Assembly: GCA_900316075.1 (NCBI GenBank)
Contig: ONBT01000017.1
Span: 1-45,286 of the forward strand
Reading direction: 5' to 3'
DNA from: an uncultured Lachnospiraceae bacterium
GTDB lineage: Bacteria; Bacillota; Clostridia; Lachnospirales; Lachnospiraceae
Length of the DNA stretch: 45,286 nt
Numbering within the stretch: position 1 is the first letter of the stretch; each line of letters begins with the position of its first letter. The notes below the pieces were generated by a model. It ran no database searches. It was not told where the DNA came from and worked only from the letters and a program-made list of their open reading frames with translations. A program made the position numbers and the translations under genes. Below, piece by piece: positions 15,431-24,207 of the stretch.

Positions 15431-16728
15431 GTATAGAAGCCGCCCCAGGGACCCTCGTCCGGGAAGCGGGTTTCTTCCGATACTAATGTAAACCCCGAGC
15501 TCTCCACGAAGTGGCGGTGGTCCTCATTCTCTTTTTTGTGGAGGGTGCAGGTGGAATAAATCATGTACCCGCCCGCCTTCACGTAGGCGACCGCGTTCTT
15601 GAGGATGCTTCTCTGCAAGGCCACGATATCCGACATGGACTTTTCATCCTGCCGGTAGCGGATGTCCGGCTTCATGCCCATGACGCCGAGGCCGGAGCAG
15701 GGGACGTCGGCAATGACGGCGTCATAGGCTCCTTCCGAGGCGGGGTCGAAGACCGTGGCGTCGGCAACCTCCGGATGGATATTGGAAAGGCCGGTCCTCT
15801 CTGCGTTTTCCCGGATCCGGGCCACCTTCTTTTCGCTTACGTCGCGGGAGATGACTTCCCCCCGGGCGGAAAGAATATCGGCCGCCTGGACACTCTTTCC
15901 GCCCGGGGAGGCGCAGATGTCCAGGAGTTTTATATTATTCTCAGGAAGGGAGGGAAGTATCTTCAACAGGGCCTCCCCGTCGGCCATCGAAGACCGGTCG
16001 CAGATATAGAAGGCGCCCTTTTTGAAGGACTTCGTCTCCGTGATTCCGGCCCCGGAGCCCGCCAGGGAAAAGGCCGCAGAAAGGGTCACGTCCGGGACCG
16101 CCTGGAAGCCCTCTTTTTCCAGGGCACTTAAAAGGTCCTCCCGGCTCATGTTTTTCGTGACGGCAAAGCCGCTCAGGGGCTTCTTTTCCTGGATGGCCGC
16201 AAGGATTTTTTCCGTCTTTTCTTCCCCGTAGTCGGCCGTCAGCAGGTCGATGACGAAGGAAGGCACCGAATAGCGGACCTCCGGATCCTTCGCAGAAGAG
16301 ACCTCTTCTATGAGCTCGTCCCGGCAGCGGGAGATGTTCCGGAGCAGGCCGTTCACGAAGCCCTTGAGGCCCGTGAAACCGTGCTGGCCCGCAATTGTGA
16401 CGGCGGTATTTACAACGGCGCTGGCCGGCGTCTTTGTGAGGTACAAAAGCTGATAGACCGCCACCCTCAGGTCCGACCGGATCAGGGGCTTCATCTTCCG
16501 CACCGCGGTCTTTGAAAACTTCCCGATGCAGTAGTCGATGGTGAGAAGGCGCTCCAGGGTCCCCCGGACCAGCTCCGTCATGAAGGAGACGGCCGGCCGG
16601 TTGAGATTCGAACCGGCCAGAACCTCCCGCTCGATTTCCCTCAGGCCGATGCCCTTCTCAAAACCGTACAGAAGGATAAGGACGGCCCCTTCCCGCCCAT
16701 CCTTCACGGTAAATGTCTGATTTTTCAT
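15409..16728 (-). CDS. rsmB: 16S rRNA (cytosine-967-C5)-methyltransferase RsmB
   Basis: A 439-aa m5C methyltransferase with an N-terminal NusB-like RNA-binding domain (about 10-150; RSDLRVAVYQLLYL, VNGLLRNI) and a C-terminal SAM domain with LDICASPGGKS, the first catalytic-pair Cys in DVPCSGLGVMGMKPD and the second in YSTCTLHKKEN. The ATG at 16728 shares its A with the fmt stop (TGATG); a TTG one codon upstream is a less likely start. GGGGAAG in the end of fmt is the ribosome site. This is the usual fmt-rsmB-rlmN-stp-prkC order. Confidence 0.96.
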   Translation of the reverse strand: MKNQTFTVKDGREGAVLILLYGFEKGIGLREIEREVLAGSNLNRPAVSFMTELVRGTLERLLTIDYCIGKFSKTAVRKMKPLIRSDLRVAVYQLLYLTKTPASAVVNTAVTIAGQHGFTGLKGFVNGLLRNISRCRDELIEEVSSAKDPEVRYSVPSFVIDLLTADYGEEKTEKILAAIQEKKPLSGFAVTKNMSREDLLSALEKEGFQAVPDVTLSAAFSLAGSGAGITETKSFKKGAFYICDRSSMADGEALLKILPSLPENNIKLLDICASPGGKSVQAADILSARGEVISRDVSEKKVARIRENAERTGLSNIHPEVADATVFDPASEGAYDAVIADVPCSGLGVMGMKPDIRYRQDEKSMSDIVALQRSILKNAVAYVKAGGYMIYSTCTLHKKENEDHRHFVESSGFTLVSEETRFPDEGPWGGFYTAVLRKN

Positions 16729-17657
16729 CAATTCTTCCCCAGAATATACCCCGTATGAATATCATGTCCCCGGAGAAAGTCGGAGACAGCCATGCGCTTT
16801 TTCCCTTCGATCTGAACCTCGAGAAACTTCAAAAAGCCCTCTCCCGTCGCCACATAGAGGTCATTTTCCTCGCGGACGCAGGTGCCGGGAGCTGCATCAT
16901 TATTTTTTTTGCAGACCTCGGCCTTCCAGATTTTCAGCATCTTCCCGTCCAGGAAGGTGTAGGCGGAGGGCCAGGGGTTGAGGCCCCGGACCAGGCGCTC
17001 AAGCTCAGCGGCGCTTCTCGTAAAGTCGAGATTTCCCATGTCTTTCCTGATCATGCCCACATGGGTGGCCGCTGTCTCGTCCTGCTTCCGGGGCTTGATG
17101 GTGCCGGCTTCAATTCCGGAAAGAGTCTTAAGAATCAGTTTCCCGCCGGTGACGGCCAGCTTGTCAAAAAGGCTGCCTCCGGTCTCGTCGGGCGAGATGG
17201 GGACAGTCTCCTGCAGGAGAATGTCCCCGTCATCGAGTCCGGGCCCCATCTGCATGGTGGTGACGCCGGTCTCCTTGTCCCCGTTGATGACGGCCCACTG
17301 GATGGGGGCTGCCCCCCGGTACCTGGGAAGCAGAGAGGCATGGACGTTGACGCATCCGTACTTCGGCATATCAAGGACAGCCGGGGGCAGAATCTGCCCG
17401 AAGGCCGCCACGACTGCAATGTCGAAGTCATATTTTTTCAATTCTTCTATCGCTTCCGGTTTCCGGATCTTCTCCGGCTGAAAAACAGGGACATCATGCT
17501 CTATGGCCCAGGCCTTCACATCGGAAACCGTGACCTTCCCGCCGCGGCCGTTCACCCGGTCCGGCTGGGTCACAACAAGGACGATTTCATGCTCCTCAGC
17601 CACCCGCTCCAGAACGGATGCCGCGAAGTCAGGCGTCCCCATGAAACAAACTCTCAT
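16728..17657 (-). CDS. fmt: Methionyl-tRNA formyltransferase
   Basis: Fmt formylates initiator Met-tRNA using 10-formyl-THF. The 309-aa protein starts MRVCFMGTPDFA and carries the catalytic Asn/His region NVHASLLPRYRGAAPIQWAVINGD and the C-terminal tRNA-binding OB domain. I chose the ATG at 17657, with GGCAGGAG upstream. The frame continues 29 codons further into the first repeat unit of the array at 17685, which cannot be genuine N-terminus. Def, the deformylase for the same pathway, is the next gene upstream, separated only by that array. Confidence 0.97.
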   Translation of the reverse strand: MRVCFMGTPDFAASVLERVAEEHEIVLVVTQPDRVNGRGGKVTVSDVKAWAIEHDVPVFQPEKIRKPEAIEELKKYDFDIAVVAAFGQILPPAVLDMPKYGCVNVHASLLPRYRGAAPIQWAVINGDKETGVTTMQMGPGLDDGDILLQETVPISPDETGGSLFDKLAVTGGKLILKTLSGIEAGTIKPRKQDETAATHVGMIRKDMGNLDFTRSAAELERLVRGLNPWPSAYTFLDGKMLKIWKAEVCKKNNDAAPGTCVREENDLYVATGEGFLKFLEVQIEGKKRMAVSDFLRGHDIHTGYILGKN

Positions 17658-17684
17658 ATATCTTAAACTCCTGCCCACTTGGGA

Positions 17685-17904
17685 GATGTCATTTGCAGTT
17701 TTTCTGCCTCTTTTGTCCCAGCACCATTGGTTGGGGGATGTCATTTGCTGGATTCCTGCCTTTTTTGTCCTAACACCATTGATTTGGGGATGTCATTTGC
17801 GGGATTCCTGCCTTTTTTGCCCTAACACCATTGATTTGGGGATGTCATTTGCAGGATTTCTGCCTTTTTTGCCCTAACACCATTGATTTGGGGATGTCAT
17901 TTGT
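17685..17904 (+). repeat. Tandem array A: five GATGTCATTTG cores at an exact 52-bp period
   Basis: Cores begin at 17685, 17737, 17789, 17841 and 17893, each 52 bp apart. Units 2-4 are nearly identical over 52 bp; unit 1 is more diverged, and the fifth keeps only the core (final C changed to T) and a weak second block. Within a unit the conserved parts are GATGTCATTTGC (offset 1-12), TGCCTTTTTTGCCC (offset 21-34) and a closing GG. The array fills the def-fmt gap, antisense to transcription. Its period is not a multiple of three, so it is not a coding repeat. Confidence 0.9.
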
Positions 17905-17939
17905 AGAAAACACGCAGTTTTTGCACCTGGCAGGCAGCA

Positions 17940-18455
17940 TCACTCTTCAGAAGATTCTTCATTTTCTTCCGTTTCATCTTCGTCAGTGTCATAATTGACA
18001 TCCACGAGGTCGCCTTCGACAAGCTCCGTGTACATGTGGCCGTCGAGGTGGTCGAGCTCATGGCAGAAGGCCCGGGCAAGAAGGCCCTCGCCCTCATACT
18101 GCTGCTCTTCCATATTTTCATCGAGTGCCTTCACGATGACGTGGTTGGGCCGGGTGACTGTGCCGGCCTTGCCCGGAACCGAAAGGCAGCCCTCAGAGCC
18201 GGTCTGCTCCCCGTCCTGCTCAATGATTTCAGGATTGATGAGGATATAAGGGCCGTGCTCGTCTCCGACATCGATGACCACGATGCGGCGGAGGACGCCG
18301 ACCTGGGGAGCAGCGAGGCCGACCCCGTTTGCTTCATACATGGTGTCAAGCATGTCCTCAATCAGAGTCTTCTGCCGGTCGGAAAGCTTGTCGACAGGCT
18401 TACATACCTTGTTCAATATCGGGTCACCCTCGACCCTTATTTCTCTGAGTGCCAT
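17940..18455 (-). CDS. def: Peptide deformylase
   Basis: Def removes the formyl group from nascent proteins with a metal ion (usually Fe2+). The 171-aa product has all three motifs: GLAAPQVG, EGCLSVPG and HELDHLDG (metal ligands Cys and the two His). The acidic C-terminal tail (NYDTDEDETEENEESSEE) is longer and more acidic than in most homologues. GGAGG precedes the ATG. It sits between priA and fmt in the conserved priA-def-fmt order, but array A separates it from fmt by about 280 bp. Confidence 0.97.
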   Translation of the reverse strand: MALREIRVEGDPILNKVCKPVDKLSDRQKTLIEDMLDTMYEANGVGLAAPQVGVLRRIVVIDVGDEHGPYILINPEIIEQDGEQTGSEGCLSVPGKAGTVTRPNHVIVKALDENMEEQQYEGEGLLARAFCHELDHLDGHMYTELVEGDLVDVNYDTDEDETEENEESSEE

Positions 18456-18485
18456 AAAATCAAACCTCCTGAAACGAAGAAAAAA

Positions 18486-20726
18486 TCAGAAACTCCCCAT
18501 GGGATCGAAGTCGAAAAAGACCGTCATTCCGTAAACTCCGAAGCTCCGGTCCGTCTGCAGAATTTTTGTGATGACATCCTTGATAGCCACCAGGCGTTCG
18601 TAGTCGTCGTCCTTCACGTAGATGGCCATGCGGTAGACATCCGAAAGGCGGGCTATCCGCGCGTCCACAGGCTGCATGATGAGAAGGTCGGAGTCTGCTG
18701 CCTTCATGCGCCGGTAGAGGTCTTCCGCCCCGGCGGCAAGACGCTTCTTGTCCGCCCCCAATAGCTGCACCTGCAGCATGTGGGAAAAAGGCGGATACTT
18801 CATGAGGCTGCGGAAAGCGGCCTCTTCCTTATAGAATGCTTCATAGTCCTGGGCGGCCGCCGCGGAAATCGCATAGTTTTCCGGCTGGTAGGTCTGAATG
18901 ATGACCTGGCCCGGAGCAGTTCCCCGACCGGCTCTTCCGGCCGCCTGGGTGAGAAGGTCAAAGGTCCGCTCCCCGGACCGGAAGTCCGAAGCATTCAGAG
19001 ACATATCCGCGGCCAGAATTCCCATCAGGGTCACGCCCGAAAAGTCATGCCCCTTCACGATCATCTGGGTCCCGAGCAGGATATCCGCCTCCCGATTCGC
19101 AAAGGCGGAAAGGATGGCTTCATGCCCTTCCTTCCCCTTCGTCGTATCCGCATCCATTCGCAGAATCCGCGCGGAAGGGTACTTCTCGTGCAGGAACTCC
19201 TCCACCTTTTCGGTCCCGGCCTTGAAGGAGCCGATATACTTGGAGCCGCATTCGGGGCAGGCTTTGACATTCTCCTGCACATAGCCGCAATAGTGGCAGT
19301 GCAGACGCCCGTCCCGGTGCAGGGACAGGGAAACGTCGCAGTGGGGACATTTTAGCACATGGCCGCAGGAGCGGCAACTTATGAAGCCCATCATGCCCCG
19401 GCGGTTCAAAAAGAGCATGGACTGCTCATTGCGAGCGAGCCGGTCCGTAAGGGCCGCTGCGAGCGGGCCCGAAAGGACGGACTTGTTGCCCTTCTTAAGT
19501 TCCTGGCGCATGTCCACGACCATGGCCTCTGCCAGCGGCCGCTCGGAAACCCGGTGGGCCATGGTCAGGAGCGAGTAAGTCCCCTCCCGGGCCTTCTTCA
19601 TGGCCTCGAGCGACGGGGTGGCCGAGCCGAGAACCAGCGAGGCCCCCGCCAGGACCGCCCGCTTCTCCGCCGTCTCCCGGGCGTGGTAGCGGGGAACCTG
19701 CTCGGACTTATATGCGCCATCCTGCTCCTCATCTATGATGATAATGCCCGTATCCGGAAAGGGGGTGAAAAGGGCCGACCGGGGGCCGATCATAATGGAG
19801 ATTTCCCCCTCCGCCGCCCGCTCAAACTGGTCGGACCGCTCTCCGGCAGATAGCCGCGAGTGAATGACCGACACCTTGTCCCCGAAGCGGGAATAGAAGC
19901 GCATGAGGGTCTGGTAGGTAAGGGCGATTTCCGGAATCAGAACGATGGCCTGCTTGCCCTGCGATAAGACCTTTTCAATCATGCGGATATAGACCTCGGT
20001 CTTGCCGGAGCCCGTGACCCCGTAGAGGAGATAGGTCTTCCTGAGCCCGGCCTCGTAGTCATTGGCAAATGTGGTATATGCCTTCTCCTGTTCTTCATTC
20101 AGAATAATTGCAGAAGCCCTATTCATGGCCCGCCCGTCGGAAAGGACCGGATTCCGGTAGTCCCGGGCCGTCTCCACCCGGATGATGCACTTCTTTTCCA
20201 GGTCCCGGATGGCTGCGGTCGGGACACACAGCTTCTGCACCGCGAAATCCCAGGGAATTGCATTATTCTCGAGAATGGCGGAAAAGAGCCGCTCCTTGGG
20301 GACGCTGTGCCGCTTCTTCGAAACGAAGTCCGTATACTCGGCTCTGGCCTGCTCCAGAGGCATGGACAGGACAAGGGTCTTCTTCTGCTTCGGGGCCTCC
20401 TTTTTCTTGATGGGAAGGACGGTCTTCAGGGCCTGGTTCATGGTCGAACCATAGTGCTCCGCCATCCAGGCCGCCAGGGCGATGAGCTCCCCCTCGACCC
20501 GGGCCTTTTCCTTGGGCACGGACAGGATGTCCCGGATTTTTTCTTCGTCAATTTTCGGTGTCTCCGAAAGGCCGACGATGAAGCCGGAAAGGGTCCGCCC
20601 CTTCCCGAAGGGCACAACAACAGAGGCTCCGGGGACCGCCGCATCTGCGAGGGCCTCCGGAACCCTGTATTGAAATGTCCTGTCCAGTTCGTTTCGGGAA
20701 ATATCTACGATTACGTCAGCGTACAT
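18486..20726 (-). CDS. priA: Primosomal protein N' (replication restart helicase PriA)
   Basis: PriA reloads the replisome at stalled forks. The 746-aa product has the N-terminal DNA-binding domain (MYADVIVDISRNELDRTFQYRVP), Walker A GVTGSGKTEVY, a DEEQ box (DEEH in many other PriA proteins), the zinc-binding insert with paired CxxC motifs (CRSCGHVLKCPHC, CHYCG, CPECG), and helicase motifs V-VI (GTQMIVKGHDFSGV, QAAGRAGRG). The ATG at 20726 has the word ATATTAGTCAT 6 bp upstream and no strong ribosome site. It starts the priA-def-fmt part of the run. Confidence 0.97.
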   Translation of the reverse strand: MYADVIVDISRNELDRTFQYRVPEALADAAVPGASVVVPFGKGRTLSGFIVGLSETPKIDEEKIRDILSVPKEKARVEGELIALAAWMAEHYGSTMNQALKTVLPIKKKEAPKQKKTLVLSMPLEQARAEYTDFVSKKRHSVPKERLFSAILENNAIPWDFAVQKLCVPTAAIRDLEKKCIIRVETARDYRNPVLSDGRAMNRASAIILNEEQEKAYTTFANDYEAGLRKTYLLYGVTGSGKTEVYIRMIEKVLSQGKQAIVLIPEIALTYQTLMRFYSRFGDKVSVIHSRLSAGERSDQFERAAEGEISIMIGPRSALFTPFPDTGIIIIDEEQDGAYKSEQVPRYHARETAEKRAVLAGASLVLGSATPSLEAMKKAREGTYSLLTMAHRVSERPLAEAMVVDMRQELKKGNKSVLSGPLAAALTDRLARNEQSMLFLNRRGMMGFISCRSCGHVLKCPHCDVSLSLHRDGRLHCHYCGYVQENVKACPECGSKYIGSFKAGTEKVEEFLHEKYPSARILRMDADTTKGKEGHEAILSAFANREADILLGTQMIVKGHDFSGVTLMGILAADMSLNASDFRSGERTFDLLTQAAGRAGRGTAPGQVIIQTYQPENYAISAAAAQDYEAFYKEEAAFRSLMKYPPFSHMLQVQLLGADKKRLAAGAEDLYRRMKAADSDLLIMQPVDARIARLSDVYRMAIYVKDDDYERLVAIKDVITKILQTDRSFGVYGMTVFFDFDPMGSF

Positions 20727-20824
20727 TCGAAATGACTAATATCTGTTCATTATTACTAATATTCGTCCCGCCCAGGGACAGGCACAACCTTCCCCTGCCG
20801 ACAAACGCCGCCCGGAATGCTGCA

Positions 20825-21268
20825 TTACTTCTGTCCGTCATTCCCCGTGTAAGCGGTTTCACAGTACTTGCACCGGTAGACCTCGTTCACGGGGTCTGAA
20901 AGGACAAAGATCTGGTCAAGCCCCTGCTCGATGCTCGTGATACAGCGGGGGTTCTTGCAGCGGATGACATTCTTGATTTCCTTCGGAAGGGTCAGGGCGT
21001 GCTTCTCGACAATCTTGTCATCTTTGATGACGTTGACCGTGATGTTGTGGTCGATATAGCCCAGAATGTCGAGGTCAATGGAGCCCAGCGGGCACTCCAC
21101 CTTGATGATGTCCTTCCGGCCCATCTTCGATGAAACCGCATTCATGATGATGGCGACCGTCGATTCCGGCAGCTCGTCCAAGTGCATGTCGTGGTAAATC
21201 TGCAGGCTCTTCCCCGCCTTTATATGATCGAGGACGTAGCCCTCGTGGATTCCGCTAATATTCAGCAT
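20825..21268 (-). CDS. pyrI: Aspartate carbamoyltransferase regulatory subunit
   Basis: PyrI binds CTP/ATP and controls PyrB allosterically. The 147-aa product has the N-terminal nucleotide-binding domain (GYVLDHIKAGKSLQIYH, LGSIDLDILGYIDHNI) and the C-terminal zinc domain with four Cys (CKNPRC and CKYC). It follows pyrB by 89 bp. A separate PyrI is typical of Clostridia that use the enteric-type ATCase holoenzyme. No terminator was seen in the 98 bp before priA; that gap holds a REP-like half motif (CAGGGACAGGCAC at 20773-20785) and two ACTAATAT words. Confidence 0.96.
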   Translation of the reverse strand: MLNISGIHEGYVLDHIKAGKSLQIYHDMHLDELPESTVAIIMNAVSSKMGRKDIIKVECPLGSIDLDILGYIDHNITVNVIKDDKIVEKHALTLPKEIKNVIRCKNPRCITSIEQGLDQIFVLSDPVNEVYRCKYCETAYTGNDGQK

Positions 21269-21337
21269 GATTCTTCTCTCCTATCCTCAAACCCGATTTC
21301 CGTATCTCCGCAGCCGCCCAAAGGACAGGGCAGCAGG

Positions 21338-21355
21338 AATGTAAGTGCTTACATT
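21338..21355. promoter_or_regulatory. 18-bp perfect palindrome between pyrB and pyrI
   Basis: AATGTAAGTGCTTACATT is fully self-complementary and resembles LacI/CcpA-class operators (TGTAAGNGCTTACA). It lies just after the pyrB stop. A close relative, GTAAGCGCTTAC, is upstream of murE at 22493-22504. Confidence 0.5.
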
Positions 21356-21357
21356 AG

Positions 21358-22287
21358 TCATGAAACATGAATATTGAGAAGGGTCAATATCAGGGCCATG
21401 CGGATGTAGACGCCGTTCTGCACCTGCTCGAAATATTTGGCACGGGGGTCGCTGTCGACCTCGACCGAGATTTCGTTCACCCGGGGGAGGGGATGGAGGA
21501 CATACATGTCCGGTTTCGCCAGGGCCATCTTCGCGTTGTCGAGGATGTAGAAGTCCTTCATGCGCAGGTAGTCTTCCTCGTTGAAGAAGCGCTCCCGCTG
21601 AACTCTTGTCATGTAGAGAATGTCCAGTTTCCCGATGACGTCCTCGAGCTTCGTAACTTCCTCGTAGGGAATGTGATTGTGTTCCAGCACATCCTCCCGG
21701 ATGTAGTCGGGAACCCTGAGCTCGTCGGGCGAAATCAGGACGACCTTGATTCCCGTGTAGCGGGCCAGGGCGTTGATGAGGGAATGGACCGTGCGGCCGA
21801 ATTTCAAGTCCCCGCAGAAACCGATGGTCATGTCGGAAAGGGACCCGCGCAGCTTCTTGATTGTGAAGAGATCCAGCAATGTCTGGGTCGGGTGCTGGTG
21901 GCCGCCGTCCCCGGCGTTGATGACCGGAATTTTCGAGAACTTGGCCGCGACCATGGGAGCGCCCTCCTTGGGATGGCGCATGGCTGCAATGTCCGCAAAA
22001 CAGGAAATGACGCGGATGGTATCGGCCACGCTCTCCCCCTTCGAAGCAGAGGAAACGTCGCCCGACGGGAAGCCCAAAACCTTCCCGCCGAGATTCAGCA
22101 TGGCGGCCTCGAAAGAAAGCCGCGTTCGGGTAGAAGGCTCATAGAAAAGTGTTGCAAGCTTCTTCCCCTCGCAGGCATGCGAATACTTGTCCGGGTGGGC
22201 CTCGATATCGGAAGCGAGAGCCATCAGGGCATCGATTTCTTCAACGGAAAAATCCAGGGGACTCATGAGATGACGCGGGTTTTCCAT
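21358..22287 (-). CDS. pyrB: Aspartate carbamoyltransferase catalytic subunit
   Basis: PyrB condenses aspartate with carbamoyl phosphate, the committed step of pyrimidine synthesis. The 309-aa product carries the carbamoyl-phosphate loop [29 protein letters not shown] and [16 protein letters not shown] lies 5 nt before the ATG. pyrB-pyrI are adjacent and encode one allosteric enzyme. I found no PyrR-type attenuator in the leader; a small AAAGGG/CCCTTT hairpin near 22364-22386 is the only structure. It is divergent from murE. Confidence 0.97.
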   Translation of the reverse strand: MENPRHLMSPLDFSVEEIDALMALASDIEAHPDKYSHACEGKKLATLFYEPSTRTRLSFEAAMLNLGGKVLGFPSGDVSSASKGESVADTIRVISCFADIAAMRHPKEGAPMVAAKFSKIPVINAGDGGHQHPTQTLLDLFTIKKLRGSLSDMTIGFCGDLKFGRTVHSLINALARYTGIKVVLISPDELRVPDYIREDVLEHNHIPYEEVTKLEDVIGKLDILYMTRVQRERFFNEEDYLRMKDFYILDNAKMALAKPDMYVLHPLPRVNEISVEVDSDPRAKYFEQVQNGVYIRMALILTLLNIHVS

Positions 22288-22425
22288 AGTACCTCCTAAC
22301 AGTGCAGTTTGCAGGTGACTTCAGGGGAGTACAGGCAGATGCAGATGAGATTTGACTGCATGTAAAGGGCCTGCGAAAAACCCTTTGCTATTCTATTACA
22401 TGACTCCCAAAAAAGAAAGACCGAT

Positions 22426-22454
22426 TTGTCCGGATATGGTATCATATGAATAAT
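22426..22454 (+). promoter_or_regulatory. Possible murE promoter
   Basis: TTGTCC (22426-22431) and AATAAT (22449-22454, preceded by TG) are 17 bp apart in the pyrB-murE divergent gap (22288-22551). The match is moderate. The rest of the gap holds the palindrome described separately. Confidence 0.35.
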
Positions 22455-22492
22455 GTAGAGCCCCTGCTTCCCGCTGACTTTCCATGCGGACG

Positions 22493-22504
22493 GTAAGCGC
22501 TTAC
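22493..22504. promoter_or_regulatory. Operator-like palindrome upstream of murE
   Basis: GTAAGCGCTTAC is a perfect 12-bp palindrome followed by ATT. It matches the core of a catabolite-responsive (cre) element and resembles the palindrome at 21338-21355. It is 47 bp upstream of the murE ATG, downstream of the proposed promoter, where a repressor could act as a roadblock. Confidence 0.45.
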
Positions 22505-22551
22505 ATTCTGCAAAATTTTCATTTGAACGTTTCTGAGGGAGAATATTATTC

Positions 22552-24036
22552 ATGAAAAAACTATCTGACCTCCTGGAGGGCATTGACTATCGCCTGCTCC
22601 AGGGCGACATTGAAAATACCGAAATTTCAGCGCTCGTCTACGACTCGCGAAAGGCCTCGGAAGGGTGCCTTTTCGTCTGCGTCCGCGGGGCAAATTTCGA
22701 CGGGCACACCTTCGCCTCGGCCGTCGCGGACGTAGGGGCTCGTGCCATCGTCTGTGACCGGGACGTCGACGTCCGCTCCGACGTGGCCGTCATCAAGGTC
22801 TCGGATACCCGGGAGGCCCTGGCCCTCCTGTCCGCCGCCTGGTTCGGCCACCCGGCAGAACACCTTTCCGTCATCGGCATCACCGGCACCAAGGGCAAGA
22901 CCACGACCACCTATATGATCAGGTCCATCCTTGAAAACGCCGGCTACAAGGTAGGCCTCATCGGAACCATCGAGACCATCATCGGGGATGAGCACATTCC
23001 TTCCGCAAATACGACGCCGGAGTCCTACACGATTCAGGACTACATGAGCCGGATGGTGACTGCCGGCATTTCTGTCTGTGTCATGGAGGTCTCTTCCCAG
23101 GGCCTCATGCTCCACCGGGTGGACGGCATCCCCTTTGAAATCGGGATTTTTACGAATATTTCCCCCGACCACATCGGAAAGAACGAGCACGCTTCCTTCG
23201 AGGAATACCTCCACTGCAAGAGCCTCCTCTTCCAGAAGTGCAAAAAAGGTATACTGAATGCCGACGACCCCCACACGAAGGACATCCTCGAAAATCACAC
23301 CTGTGAAGTCGAGACCTTCGGCTTTGCGGATGACGCCGACTACAAGGCCCTGGATATGCGGCTCATCAATACGGACGGGAAACTCGGAGTTGCCTACCGG
23401 GTCATGGGGAAGGTGGACCTCAATGTCGAAATCGGCATGCCCGGCACCTTTTCGGTATACAATTCTCTGGCCGCCATTGCGGTCTGCCACCACTTCCACG
23501 TCGTGGCGGCCGATGTGAAGAAGGCCCTTTCAAATGCCAAAGTCCGGGGCCGCATCGAAGCCTATCCGGTATCGAAAGACTACACGGTCCTCATCGACTA
23601 CGCCCACAACGCCATGGCCCTTGAGAGCCTGCTCACCACCCTCCGGGATTACGAGCCCGGCCGTCTGGTCACCCTCTTCGGCTGCGGCGGCAACCGGTCG
23701 AAGGAGCGCCGTTTTGAGATGGGCGAAGTTTCCGGAAAGCTTTCCGACTTCACAATCATCACCTCCGACAACCCCCGCTTCGAAGAACCGGACGCCATCA
23801 TGGCCGACATTGAAACCGGCATGAAGAAGACCGACGGCAAGTATGTGATGATTGCCGACCGGGAGGAAGCCATCCGCTACGCCTTGGAGCACGCCGAAAA
23901 AGGCGACTGCATCGTCATCGCCGGCAAGGGGCACGAGGACTACCAGGAAATCAAGGGCAGGAAATACCACATGGACGAGCGGGAGCTTATTGCCCAGGCC
24001 ATGAGCGAGCTCGGAATCGCTGCGCCGGGTGCGTGA
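22552..24036 (+). CDS. murE: UDP-MurNAc-L-Ala-D-Glu:meso-diaminopimelate ligase
   Basis: MurE adds the third residue of the peptidoglycan stem. The 494-aa product has the N-terminal UDP-binding domain, the ATP loop GITGTKGKTTTT, the central Mur-ligase domain (SSQGL, NISPDHIGKN) and the C-terminal specificity motif DNPRFEEP. DNPR marks meso-DAP ligases rather than lysine ligases, so the wall is predicted to be DAP-type. GGGAG precedes the ATG. It stands alone on the plus strand, divergent from pyrB. Array B starts three bases after its TGA. Confidence 0.96.
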   Translation: MKKLSDLLEGIDYRLLQGDIENTEISALVYDSRKASEGCLFVCVRGANFDGHTFASAVADVGARAIVCDRDVDVRSDVAVIKVSDTREALALLSAAWFGHPAEHLSVIGITGTKGKTTTTYMIRSILENAGYKVGLIGTIETIIGDEHIPSANTTPESYTIQDYMSRMVTAGISVCVMEVSSQGLMLHRVDGIPFEIGIFTNISPDHIGKNEHASFEEYLHCKSLLFQKCKKGILNADDPHTKDILENHTCEVETFGFADDADYKALDMRLINTDGKLGVAYRVMGKVDLNVEIGMPGTFSVYNSLAAIAVCHHFHVVAADVKKALSNAKVRGRIEAYPVSKDYTVLIDYAHNAMALESLLTTLRDYEPGRLVTLFGCGGNRSKERRFEMGEVSGKLSDFTIITSDNPRFEEPDAIMADIETGMKKTDGKYVMIADREEAIRYALEHAEKGDCIVIAGKGHEDYQEIKGRKYHMDERELIAQAMSELGIAAPGA

Positions 24037-24039
24037 GGG

Positions 24040-24207
24040 GGTGTCATTTGCATTAAGCTTGCCTTTTTTGCCCCTGCAGCCTTGCCGGAGGGATGTCATT
24101 TGCAGAGAATGACTTCTTTTTACCCCGGACAAACCTATATAGGGATGTCATTTGCATCAAACTTGCCTTTTTTGCCCCTCCAGCCTTTCCGAAGGGATGT
24201 CATTTGT
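24040..24207 (+). repeat. Tandem array B: four GATGTCATTTG-type cores at an exact 52-bp period
   Basis: Cores begin at 24040 (GGTGTCATTTGC), 24092, 24144 and 24196, each 52 bp apart, the same period as array A. Units 1 and 3 also carry TTGCCTTTTTTGCCCC at the same offset as in array A; unit 2 is diverged there. The last core ends in T instead of C followed by a run of A, exactly as in array A. The array begins three bases after the murE stop and lies in the sense direction, opposite to array A relative to transcription. Confidence 0.9.

Noticed and set aside
16728-17744. N-terminally extended Fmt starting at 17744
   Set aside because: The extra 29 residues are translated from repeat DNA and precede the universally conserved MRVCFMGTPDFA start, which has its own ribosome site.
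17503-17877. Repeat-containing coding region on the plus strand through array A
   Set aside because: The 52-bp period shifts the frame at each unit, the start overlaps fmt on the other strand, and the predicted protein has no recognisable features.
17685-17904. CRISPR array
   Set aside because: Units 2-4 are nearly identical along their whole 52 bp, so there are no unique spacers, the conserved core is only 12-14 bp, and no cas gene is present.
22288-22551. PyrR-type attenuator in the pyrB leader
   Set aside because: I could not find the PyrR-binding loop consensus or a terminator/antiterminator pair; only a small hairpin is present.
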